Part shown: piece after piece, positions 1 to 9,041 of the stretch
Layout of the letters: each line of letters starts with the position of its first letter
Position numbering within the stretch: the stretch's first letter is position 1
Assembly (NCBI GenBank): GCA_013180625.2
Contig: SNVD02013588.1
Span: 18,593 to 82,592 of the forward strand
Reading direction: 5' to 3'
DNA: 64,000 nt
Source of the DNA: Boswellia sacra
Lineage: Eukaryota > Streptophyta > Magnoliopsida > Sapindales > Burseraceae
Notes under the pieces: model-generated
Seen by the model: only the letters and a program-made list of their open reading frames with translations
What the model was told of the DNA's origin: nothing
Database searches by the model: none
Made by a program: the position numbers and the translations under genes

Positions 1-1062
1 GCCCAGTCAGCATCACTAAACCTTGCAAGATAATTATTTGTATCTTTAGAAAACCATATACCATAATCATGCGTTCCATGTACATACCTGATGTTCTCTT
101 AGCTACTACCAGATGAGATTCTTTGGGATTTGCTTGAAATCTTGCACAAAGTCCTACACTAAAGCACAATCTAGTCTATCTACTTGTTGTGAGGTATAAC
201 AGGCTGCCAATAATGCTTTTGTACAAACTTGCATCAACATCTTTTTCTGCATTGTCTTTTGAAAGTTTTAGGTTAGTACTGATAGGAGTTTTCATTGGTT
301 TTGAATTCTCAAGCCCAAATTTCTTTACAAGATTTTTAGCATATTTTGATTGAGATATGAATATCCTATCATTTATTTGCTTAACTTGCAATCCGAGAAA
401 GAAATTTAATATTACTACCGTGCTTATCCCAAACTCTTCCTACATTGACTTAACAAACTCATTAGTTTTGCTTTTGTTAGTTGATCCAATGACAATGTCA
501 TCAACATATATTTGAGCAACAATAAAATAGTTAGATGCATGTTTGATAAACAAAGTTTTATCATTGCTACCTCTTCTATAGCCCCTGTTGATCAAAAAAT
601 TTCTCAACCTTTCATACAAGGCTCTAGGAGCTTGTTTCAATCCATACAAAGCTTTATACAATCTGTACACAAAATCAGAATGTTTAGGATCTTCAAAACC
701 CTTAAGTTGTTCAACTAAAACTTCTTCATTGAGATAGCCATTTAGAAATGTTGTTTTCACATCCATTTGGTACAATTTAAAATCAAGCAAAAGAGCAATT
801 GCAAGTAATAATCTGATTGATTCAAGTCTAGCTACTTGTGCAAAGGTTTCATCAAAGTCTATGCCTTCTACTTAAGTGTAACCTTGCGCTAATAGCCTAG
901 CTTTATTTCTTACTACCTGACCATTTTTATCAGTTTTATTTTTGAATACCCATTTAGTTCCAATGATATTTGCATTTTCTGGTCTAGGAACTAATTTCCA
1001 CACTTCATTTCTTTTAGACTGATTAAGTTCATCTTGCATTGCTTGAATCCAAACGTCTTCTT
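1..1062 (-). pseudogene. Ty1/copia (Sirevirus-like) RT-RNase H fragment
   Basis: On the minus strand this translates as the reverse transcriptase and the start of the RNase H region of a copia polyprotein. Visible blocks are WIQAMQDELNQ near 1020-1045, [10 protein letters not shown] near 610-640, the catalytic YVDD at 498-509, and QSKYAKNLVKKFG near 320-360. The fragment enters the window already in progress and stops at about 1062, where a different duplicated segment begins. It is broken: an in-frame TAA lies at 872-874 inside the [11 protein letters not shown] block, and the two main reading frames (440-790 and 176-391) are offset. It is close in sequence to the plus-strand copia at 30690-31650, so both belong to one family. 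Confidence 0.9.
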
Positions 1063-1624
1063 TTAGTGATTAATAATGTTTTCTTCTAGCCTCATTCCGA
1101 TAGTATTATAAGATTAACTATATCTACAATTCGATGTGCCCAAAAATTATGAATAAACTATTTGTTCTAGGTATTAATGCTTCAATATTTCATGGCAATT
1201 ATATGCGAAATTTTTTATTAAAAAATATTTAGACCTGAGTTTAATAGGAAGTTAACAAGAGAGATTTGTCATCATCCGACTGTCCATATCGAATGACCAG
1301 TTGGTCTTTTAAAGCACGAAACTTTGGGGCGGCTTTCCAAAATCCTAGGTTAGTAGTCAGAAAAAAATGCCTTTGCAAAATCAAATTCATAAGTAAATAA
1401 GGTGTAGAACACTTGCTAATTTACCCCGACTCTTTATCATCAATTTCGCACAAAAGCCACGCATACACTCACTAGTACCGTCAATAGGTCAACCATAGTT
1501 CTAAAACTGGCCATTACCCATTGGTTAGGAACAAGTGGAACCATGATCAATCAAAACTACACACTCTCCTATTTTTTATTTATGATCATCAATCAAGTAA
1601 ACAACTGTTAAGTTATTAGTTTGG

Positions 1625-1778
1625 AGAGAGGATCTTCGGTGCAACAGAGGCATCATGCAACATGCCCAATTGATCCAATGGATAGCAGTTAGCTCAACTG
1701 CTGCAGCTGAGTAGACTATTGTCCATTGGACCAGCTCGACAAGTTGCACGATGCAGCAAATGCACCGAAGACTTAGCC
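1625..1778. mobile_element. 154-bp foldback MITE with 8-bp TSD
   Basis: The insert is absent from the paralogous segment near 58568. It is bounded by an exact direct repeat TAGTTTGG (1617-1624 and 1779-1786). The ends carry an imperfect inverted repeat with core TCTTCGGTGCA/TGCACCGAAGA. The interior is also palindromic: CCAATGGATAGCAG pairs with the CTATTGTCCATTGG region. An 8-bp duplication fits hAT; a ninth matching base would instead favour Mutator-like. There is no coding capacity. Confidence 0.75.
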
Positions 1779-2948
1779 TAGTTTGGATAATATTATTAAC
1801 TTTAATATATATTTAGAAGTTTACTATAATCCTATAAAAAAGTGTAACATATAATTTTAAAATCATGATATTCATCCCAATTTACATCATAAATTTTGTA
1901 TTCCAAATTATTTATATTCAATTAATGATTAGTAAGTGAATGGATTGAACGATAAAATAAATAATGTGCTAGCTTTAAAATCATTTTATGTCATGTGGGA
2001 TACATATTTTAGAATATATTTTGGGAAATGTGTCATTACCTGTATATATATTGAGAAAATTATGAAGATTATGGACTTTTATGATTGATTGTTGATTGGC
2101 TATTAGTTAAGGTAATCCTAAGACCACAATGCCAATGAGAAAAATGAGAACAATCAAGACAAGTGGTGATAAAAAAAAAATTGACCAAAACCAAATTCAT
2201 CATCAATGACAATAATTATTTTTTTAATTTGAAATTCCTCACATAATTAAGATTATTATGATATTACGACAATAACCATCATGTATATGTGTGTGTGTGG
2301 TCTATATATATATCTATATATATCTTATAGTTTAAGACAACCATATAAAGATAAAGAAGGTTGTAATATAATAATAGTGCCAAAATCAAGCCTACTCCCT
2401 ACTTACTACCTCACGACTCACTCACATCCTGCCCAAGCGATTTGCAAGTGAAAAAAGTGGCATGTAAGACAGTTGGACTAAGTTGTTGGCTCAACATCAA
2501 ATTGTGACTGTCCACATTAGGGGTGTTGATTCGCAGATTTAATTACTCGTGTTGAGAGACAGATACAACATGGTTATTAAACATGTCAGTCACATGGTAT
2601 AATCATATCATATTTGATTCATATTATTTACTTAATTATTTAACATATTTATGCATATAATTTGTTATATTCTATATATTTATATCAATTAAAATTATTA
2701 TTAAAATATAAACAATTATTACTATAAAAAAATAATTAAAATCATCCTAATTTACTATTACATAGATTAATTTACTTCATAATATGTATTTATAAGTAGG
2801 TAACAATTCATATCATTAAATGGGTTTGCAAGTCAAGGATTACCAAAATATGTTTAATATGTTTAACTATTCATGTCAGTAAATGGGCTGGCATGTTGAG
2901 CACCCTCAATATGAATTCAACCCATTTATAAATTGCGTAAGGATATTG

Positions 2949-2953
2949 TGTCG
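2949..2953. repeat. Target site duplication TGTCG, left
   Basis: TGTCG directly precedes the left LTR and is repeated at 11983-11987. The paralogous empty site at 61636-61640 reads TGTCA once, without an insertion. Confidence 0.93.
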
Positions 2954-4358
2954 TGATGCGTTCGAAACTAGCAAGTATACTAGTCGCACAAGTAATAAAG
3001 TGATAAGTAAGATATCGTTCCCACGAGGATTGATTCTAATTGAATTTGTTATTTCCAGCAACAATTAACTAAATGGGGGGGTTTTGTTGAATGATTAACT
3101 AAGTGAAATAAGAATGCAAATTAAGAATAACAAAACAGAAGTTAATTTGAATAAAAGATCAATGAGGAAAATCTGGTTAAGGGATCCTTCTCTACCACAA
3201 GATATGGATTTGCGAATTAATTGTAGAATTGTCATCAATTACACCATTGAAATTACCAACCGTAGATAACAACAAGCTCTGTTATCCCAATCTTTCCTTA
3301 CTTTGTTGTTAAACAAAACAGGCTCTTTATTTAATCTCTATCCATTAAACAACCTAGAACACGCTCTCTAAATTTAATTCCATGGATGCATTACGATAAG
3401 AAAGATAGGTTGATCTAAGCAATAAACACACAAGCTCGGATTATTTAACTTAGGTTGTATTCTCCAATTGCAATCTCTGATCACAATTTTGCTACTAAGG
3501 ATTAGAAATTAAAGACAATTACGGATCAAGATTTCTAGTCTAGTAATAGACAACAACCAGATTATATTCAGTTGGCCATTCGAAATACAATCCAGCAAGC
3601 AATCATAAGCATTAGATATAGAAAAATACAAGCAACTTCAATTAGAGAATTGGATAACAATTTCTTATACAATCAACTTACAAAAATCATATCAGGGCTT
3701 TGAAATCACCCTCAACCAATTCAGATTCAGTTACACATGTTTAAGAACGTGGTAAATACAATACAACAAGTAGACATTCCAGAAAATGAAAGGGAAGGGA
3801 AAAACTTAGCAAATTTGATGTAATTCTCTTTGGATTGTAGTTCTTCCTCTTTCCAAGCTTCCTTTCTCCTTCAAGAACTCCAAGATATGAAAGAATTCCA
3901 GAGCTGCAGCCTCTATCACGTTCTCCCCTCTTCAAGTTATGAAATAAAACCCTAAAATGTGTTTAAATACTCTGCTACAGTAATGTGCTACAGTGTCCGT
4001 ATTATACATGCTACAGTGATGTGGAATTACATTTCTACACTTCTCACACTGTTTTGATTACAACTTTCGGTACACTGAATGGATTCATAAACCGTAAATT
4101 TCTCCAAAAAGTAGACTTCGAGAGCTTTTCAACGGTATATGATATGTCATCGGGTTCATTGTATATCAATACAATTAAATCCGAGAAGATGGTTGATTAG
4201 CAGAAGTAAAAATGAAGGGTTTTACTATATTTTTGTGCAAGTTGCTCCAAAACTCATACAAACATCAAAACCACACAAAAATATAAAAATACCAAGGGAT
4301 ATAGCAAAGAAACATGGACGAATTGATATGAAAGTAATACATAAATAGACACCTATCA
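2954..4358 (-). repeat. Element A 3' LTR
   Basis: It starts TGATGCG and ends CCTATCA on the plus strand, so it reads TGATAGG...GCATCA in the element's direction. It matches 10575-11982 almost throughout. A GCTACAGT octamer occurs three times in the region 3974-4022. It lies on the PPT side and is therefore the 3' LTR. Confidence 0.95.
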
Positions 4359-4372
4359 AATTCCCCCACACT
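4359..4372 (-). other. Element A polypurine tract
   Basis: On the minus strand it reads AAGTGTGGGGGAATT directly against the LTR start TGATAGGTG. This is the usual plus-strand priming site of Athila-type elements and fixes the element as minus-strand. Confidence 0.88.
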
Positions 4373-6353
4373 TAGACTTTGCTAGTCCTCGAGCAAATAA
4401 AATGATAAGAAACAAAACTAAACCGAAACAAAATCAAAGAAAACTTAAAACACACAAATGCTTCAACTTGCAAATAGGCCTCAAAGATTGTACTTAATTA
4501 TAACCCAAGGAAAACTTCAAAATAATGCACTTGATCAAGAAATTCATCTCAAATATTAGTTTCGCTTCACTTCAATTCCTCAAGTGTGTGTGTGTAGAGC
4601 CATTCTCACCTAATCACTTGTAACCCGGATGAGTTTATGCTTAAAAATGAATCATATTTAATAGTGAATATGTGTGTATAAATGAACTCCATAGGCCTGC
4701 TTTTCAAGTCACTCTCCACTAATGTAGACATGCACAACACCAAGGATCAAGTAGGACTTTATTAAGCTTGTAACGTTTGGCTTGGGTGAAGGTATGATAA
4801 AGGATAATAATTAGGCTCAAATCACCCACAAACATATAAATCATTCAAGGCAAAGTAGAACTCAACCCTATAACACAACTTTATTTCAATTAACCAGGTT
4901 ACTCCCCCAAACTTATTTAGAATACTCAATCTTCCTTTTTTTTGTAGAAAACAAAAGAAACTACACCCCCACACTTTGTTGTTTCATTCTTTTTAAGAAC
5001 AATTAAGGGTATAGATCTCTTATTCTTCTTCTTTTGTTCTCTTTTTTTTTCTTTTTTTTCTTTTTTTTTTATTTTTTTACTACACTTCCCCTCCCCCACA
5101 CTTAAACAACACATTGTCCTCAATGTGTAAGTAGGTGGACGATAAGTACAGATTGGTTTTTTTTCTGTTTTTCTTTTTTTTTTAAACACAATAGAACTCA
5201 CTTGTATTGCTCATGACACATCCCAACCTCCTCTAACTTCCCAAAACCAGAACATAGCTCAAAATTTAATTATGAACGATCTACATGCTCATAGGTAAGG
5301 GATAAACTGTTTGGAATAAATTCATTTGAGGTTAGGAAATCTTTTAGTGAGTTAACAAAGAAAAAGGCTTACAAAGGCTCAAAGGGTAACTAGGGATCAA
5401 TTTCAGTCAAGGTTGGCTATTAAGGCTCAAACGGTCCAAAGATGGCCTAAATCATTTCCCCAATGTTGCACAGTCTAGGATTTCGCCTCGAGTGACCATC
5501 AAACAAGTTTAGAATTCATTGAAATCTGAAGAAACATTTAAATTACATAAACTTTCTCTAAGTGAACAAATAACTCAGTGATAATAGCTCAGTGCTCAAT
5601 GTTGCGCAAGGAATAAAAATCAAAGCGAAAACCAATAAACATTTCAAGCACACAGATCCATGCATCATTTATCATTTTCCAAGAGTTATTCTTAATTCAA
5701 TCATTATCTTATCATCGACCTACCAAATGCAAGAAAAGAGGTACGTGGCATTGTTACACCTGAGTCAAGATTGTATATTTCAACAATCCTTAGGACCAGT
5801 AGCCCGCAGACGTAAGGTTTTCAGCCTATATACCTTTATTATGAAAGAACAACACAAGAAACAAGACACTTCAAACAACGTGAAATAAACAAACTACAAA
5901 GTTATTAAGGAAGAATGCGTTTCAAGGGTTAAGGAAACCCCATATTCTGCCATTCTCAGGTTTTTCCACACTGTTTTTTTTTTCTGAATGGAAACTGATA
6001 TAGACAAAAACACACAACAACTCTAAATTACACAAAACTAAACTTACTCATAAAATAACAAAGTCCAACAAGCGAGCAAACAAAAACAAGTCAATTAGAA
6101 TGGTCTAAAAAGTTTAGAAGTTAGCCTCCTTATTCAGCCATTATAGATTGAAGAGATCCAGAATGCGTTTCAAGAGAACTTGAACTTTTTAAGCCACCAC
6201 TCTAAAAACCGAGATTAGAAAATATTACCTGGGACGAAAGAAATAACCTGAAAAAGCTCAAAAGAAACGACATAAAAAATCTCAAATAAACACACTAAAA
6301 AGAAAGCAAACAAAAACGAAGCAAACCAGCAAATAGGGATTACAGATGGAGGG
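4373..6353 (-). other. Element A 3' non-coding internal region
   Basis: This is about 2 kb between the LOG copy and the PPT. It contains pyrimidine-rich runs on the plus strand (around 5030-5090 and 5160-5180) and no sense-strand ORF of note. Its 5535-6353 part is nearly the same as 28390-29207 of element C in inverted orientation. Such a long, non-coding 3' region is normal for Athila elements. An open frame on the opposite strand at 5592-5888 begins with GTG and is not called a gene. Confidence 0.7.
5091..5130 (-). other. Athila conserved CATTGAGGACAATG motif with secondary purine tract
   Basis: On the minus strand an ACATTGAGGACAATGTG palindrome is followed by TTTAAGTGTGGGGG. The same arrangement occurs in element B at 24676-24720. 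It is a recurrent block in the 3' non-coding region of Athila elements; its role is unknown (secondary PPT or packaging signal are possible). Confidence 0.65.
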
Positions 6354-6988
6354 TTAAATCCAGTTGACGCCTTTTGTTGCCTTCTCCAAACCAATTATCC
6401 GAGCCATTGTTGGATCAGGTGAATAGACGAATTCTTGTAGTTTGTCAATTAACTCTCCTGCAGTTGAAGCTGTAACCAGCATTTCCCTTGCTGACGGTGA
6501 GATGAAATTTTTTTCTACAGCTTGATCAAGAAAGGACAACAAACCATCAAAAAAATTATTAACATTTAACCAACCAATGGGTTTCCGATGGATGTTTAGC
6601 TGTGCCCAAGAGGTGATTTGAAATATCTCCTCTAATGTACCATAACCACCCGGCAAAGCTATAAATGCATCGGACTTAACAACCATATGTTCAATACGCT
6701 CATGCATGCTAGAGACTTGTAACTCTTCCCCGATTGTGTTGCCTACGATATCTCGCACAGCTAATGGTTTAGGATAATGCCGAGAACTTTACTTCCTCCC
6801 AAGGATGCAGCTGTCGACACACACCCCATTAACCCAAGACTACCCCCTCCATAAATCAAATGAATACCCCTCGCAGCTAATGTCCTACCAAGATCAAGAG
6901 CTGCTGTTGTAAACTCTCCATCTTTACCAAATTGCGATCCGCAAAATAAGCATATATTGCGGAATCGCCGAATTGGTGTTTTCTCCAT
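6354..6988 (-). pseudogene. LOG: LOG-like cytokinin riboside 5'-monophosphate phosphoribohydrolase, copy A (one frameshift)
   Basis: LOG enzymes release active cytokinin base from the riboside 5'-monophosphate in the cytosol. Here the ATG at 6988 opens a 75-codon frame with CLFCGSQFGK (residues 13-22) and the nucleotide-binding loop YGGGSLGLMG (46-55). After a one-base deletion near 6770 the second frame continues to 6354 with HERIEHM, the signature PGGYGTLEE, ITSWAQLNIHRKPIGWLNV and ISPSAREMLV. Together about 210 residues, the usual LOG length. Plant LOG genes have several introns; this copy has none, so it derives from spliced RNA. It lies downstream of the CRP gene in the env position of element A. 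The frameshift makes it non-functional unless it is a sequencing error, which is possible because an adapter artefact lies 1.7 kb away. Confidence 0.93.
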
Positions 6989-7084
6989 TTCTACAAGTGC
7001 TCTAATCTTGTGTAAGACACGTTAGATATTATGCTTTTCATTGCAAGACAGGTTATGGAATGACATATGAAAATATGCAGAATG

Positions 7085-7092
7085 TATATATA
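7085..7092 (-). promoter_or_regulatory. TATA-like box upstream of LOG copy A
   Basis: TATATATA lies about 97 bp before the LOG ATG. The aligned position in element C (near 27645) is decayed. It lies between the LOG start and the duplicated G-boxes, the normal order of a plant promoter. Inference only. Confidence 0.4.
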
Positions 7093-7193
7093 CACCCATA
7101 AAAATCTCAAATTTTTACACATGGGGACATACTTTCGGTGGGGGTTGCTCGATGCAGATTTATCGCCCCAAGATTTGAAAAAATGAGATATGC

Positions 7194-7303
7194 TTCGGCG
7201 AGGTTTGACAAAACCTACACACTTGTCTCCCACGTGAAGCATGGAAAATGGAGATACACTTTCGGCGGGGGTTGACAAAACCTCCACACTTGTCTCCCAC
7301 GTG
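7194..7303 (-). promoter_or_regulatory. Tandem 43-bp repeat, each unit ending in a G-box (CACGTG)
   Basis: Two copies of a 43-bp unit (7194-7236 and 7261-7303, period 67 bp) each end in CCCACGTG; a partial third unit lies near 7133. The CACGTG cores at 7231-7236 and 7298-7303 are typical bZIP/bHLH G-boxes and lie about 140-215 bp upstream of the TATA-like box. Element C keeps one unit near 27510. They may drive LOG separately from the LTR promoter. Confidence 0.5.
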
Positions 7304-7455
7304 TACTTATGCCATAGGGTAGTCATATGGTTTGTCAAAAAGAAAAACTTGAAATTAAAACAAACAAAATCAACAAACAACAACAACACAAAAACAATAT
7401 TGATAATCAGATCAAACGAAACAAGAAAAAAAATTCTACAACAACAACACACATT

Positions 7456-7528
7456 CAAATATACAAGTAGTTGTGATTGTGGCTCAATCTTCCTCTGGTT
7501 TTACGTCCAGTAACGGCTGAAACGCCTT
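7456..7528 (-). other. Conserved block after the CRP stop codon
   Basis: The stretch after the CRP stop is strongly alike in A, B (about 25750-25840) and C (about 27285-27357). In B the codon matching the A/C TAG stop is TAC and the frame stays open through FLDVKPEEDVSHSHNYLYI. In A a one-base deletion breaks this frame after DVKPEED. It is probably a former C-terminal extension of the CRP. Confidence 0.55.
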
Positions 7529-8083
7529 CTATGAGTCGGGGATTTGCTTCCCATCCAGTTTTCTTATAAACTGGCAAACAGGGTCGTTTTTAGTCAGATT
7601 CCATAGACTATAACACTGCAATTCATCACGAAATTGTGTCCATAGATTAAGCAATTCACGCTGAACAAGTCCACAAGAATGTGACTCGAGAGTTAACAAA
7701 ACATTATCCAGCGACTCATTACTCAAACCATTCTTAATAAATGAAAGTTTATCTTCTCTATTCCTGGACGCAAAACCTAATGAACGACAAGTCTGGTTAC
7801 AATTCCATCTAGCACATTTATAACATACTTGTAACCTTTTCGCTCTTCGCCTCTTGGCGTAGTAGCTCTTTCCTAGACCAGGCATGTATTTTGCGAGATT
7901 AATGTCCGGCTCACCGGACAATCTCACCTTGGCTTCGATAAGCCATCGGATATCCGCAGGCAGATTTAAGAGCATCAATACCCAAAGTCTAGTCATCCGT
8001 ACTTTATAAATTTTAAACACAGCATTTTGAGGAAGTGAAGGAAAATATTTACGAAGATTCGACAGAAAGATATCGGCATCCAT
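7529..8083 (-). CDS. Unrecognised basic cysteine-rich protein (CRP), copy A
   Basis: This is a 184-codon frame with an ATG start supported by matching starts in B and C. I do not recognise a named family with certainty. Visible: an N-terminal Leu-rich stretch, the block LPADIRWLIEAKVR (about residues 41-54), a strongly basic patch YYAKRRRAKRLQ (about 74-85), then cysteines spaced C-x2-C-x4-C-x3-C (CYKC...CNQTC, about 87-99), and a C-terminal part SFIKNGLSNESLDNVLLTLE. A basic patch directly before a small Cys cluster recalls the nucleic-acid-binding proteins of carlaviruses (Carla_C4 family), but the cysteine spacing differs. It lies after the post-integrase motif and before LOG, where Athila elements carry an env-like ORF. 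The frame is open throughout, in contrast to the broken pol. Confidence 0.75.
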   Translation of the reverse strand: MDADIFLSNLRKYFPSLPQNAVFKIYKVRMTRLWVLMLLNLPADIRWLIEAKVRLSGEPDINLAKYMPGLGKSYYAKRRRAKRLQVCYKCARWNCNQTCRSLGFASRNREDKLSFIKNGLSNESLDNVLLTLESHSCGLVQRELLNLWTQFRDELQCYSLWNLTKNDPVCQFIRKLDGKQIPDS

Positions 8084-8463
8084 TGAAGAAGAGAAAAGGA
8101 GAGATATTACCGATGATGTTATTGAGTTTGTTCTTCTCCTAGATATGCACGTTTCAAACCTTCGGGCAATGGTTTCAGCTCCCCTTTGGATGTTTCCTCA
8201 AGCTGTTACACAAATGGATTCGAAGTACGAAATAATCAAATTAAACAAAAGGAAGGAAAAGAAAAGAGCAGAAACGAAACTAAAGACACATAAAAGAGAT
8301 AACAACACAATAACAAACAAAAGTCAAAAACAAGTAAAAACAAATAAGACAGCTGTCAAAGAGAGATAAAACCTGATCAATTTGATGGCCTACAAAAGAA
8401 ATTTCCTCGAGACACAAAAATCGATCATTATTACCTTATTTTATTTTTCTTTTCTTTTCTTTT

Positions 8464-8518
8464 ATTTATTTTTCAAAAAAATTGGGTTGCCTCCCAATAA
8501 GTGCTTGGTTTAACGTCC
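8464..8518 (-). other. Athila post-integrase junction motif
   Basis: Reading minus, the stop codon is followed by GACGTTAAACCAAGC and GGGAGGCAACCC, a block that commonly follows the integrase stop in Athila elements. Here it comes directly after the first residues of RT, which marks the deletion of RT core, RNase H and integrase. Confidence 0.65.
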
Positions 8519-9016
8519 TCAGCCCGACGTTGGTTCCATCATGGCAGGGTCCAATCTCCGCTGTGCTTCTCTAGTGGGCTTGGATCCTTTTTCCAACAAG
8601 AATTGGTGCATGCATATGGCTGGGCCCTGTCTCTTATACACATCTAGATGTGTATAAGAGACAGGTACTCGGACGCGTTTCTCTTCTTGTAGTGGTGCAA
8701 GGCCCATTTCTATTGTAACTAGTAAAGGATCTTTGTCACCCAAAAACGCATGCCTCAAATAATCTGGAAGTAGCTTAAACTCCAAGGTATTGGCTTTCAT
8801 CACAGAAGGAAGAAGTTTCTCTTTAGATAAAGGCAATTCAATGCACGAAACATCATACCTGTTTGTGATTATAGCTATAGTCTCATCTAAGGATGCCATA
8901 GCTTCCTCCATTTCTTTGGACACGTGTATCAACCTTCTTGGTTCTTTGGAATTTTCCGTCCCTATGTGCTCACTCATTGCCTCGAAAATATGCAAACGGA
9001 TCACTTTTGCCATCAA
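8519..9016 (-). pseudogene. Athila pol remnant: PR-RT linker and RT N-terminus, interrupted by an adapter
   Basis: The 165-codon frame holds the linker before RT (LLPDYLRHAFLGDKDPLL, QEEK) and, after the adapter artefact, the beginning of RT (ICMHQFLLEKG and REAQRRLDPAMM, about residues 133-158). The 12 residues VSYTHLDVYKRQ in the middle are translated adapter, not protein. The frame then passes in five codons to a stop and the post-integrase motif, so RT active site, RNase H and integrase are missing. Confidence 0.85.
8627..8664. other. Sequencing artefact: two inverted Tn5 mosaic ends (Nextera adapter)
   Basis: CTGTCTCTTATACACATCT (8627-8645) is followed at once by its exact reverse complement (8646-8664), a perfect 38-bp palindrome. 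This 19-mer is the hyperactive Tn5 mosaic end used in tagmentation libraries. Compared with the usual Athila linker between QEEK and the ICMH block, a stretch of roughly 15-20 residues is missing, so real sequence was probably lost at this join. Confidence 0.98.
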
Positions 9017-9041
9017 ACTCCATGGTGAAAGTATATGAACA

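Larger units (their letters stand above)
1063..2953. other. Duplicated BAHD-upstream segment, copy 1 (left part)
   Basis: This non-coding stretch aligns along its length with 58012-61630. Shared landmarks are the TCATTCCGAT block near 1092 and 58043, the GGGGCGGCTTTCCAAAAT block near 1328 and 58276, and the ACACTCTCCTATTTTTTATT block near 1561 and 58513. Copy 2 lies just upstream of the BAHD pseudogene start, so this piece is inferred to be the 5' region of a second BAHD paralogue whose gene side was removed or displaced by the copia fragment at 1-1062. A short CA/TA-rich microsatellite lies at 2284-2325. No ORF or RNA gene is visible. Confidence 0.75.

Noticed and set aside
5592..5888. 98-codon open frame on the plus strand of element A, also open in element C (28848-29144)
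   Set aside because: It starts with GTG, not ATG, lies antisense to the element, and most differences between the two copies change the amino acid, so there is no sign of selection.
6991..7458. 155-codon open frame on the minus strand between CRP and LOG
   Set aside because: Low-complexity (Phe/Cys/Val-rich), no match in element C or B; better explained as intergenic sequence.
8500..8700. Perfect 38-bp palindrome as a possible terminator or recombination site
   Set aside because: It is exactly two Tn5 mosaic ends, a known library adapter.
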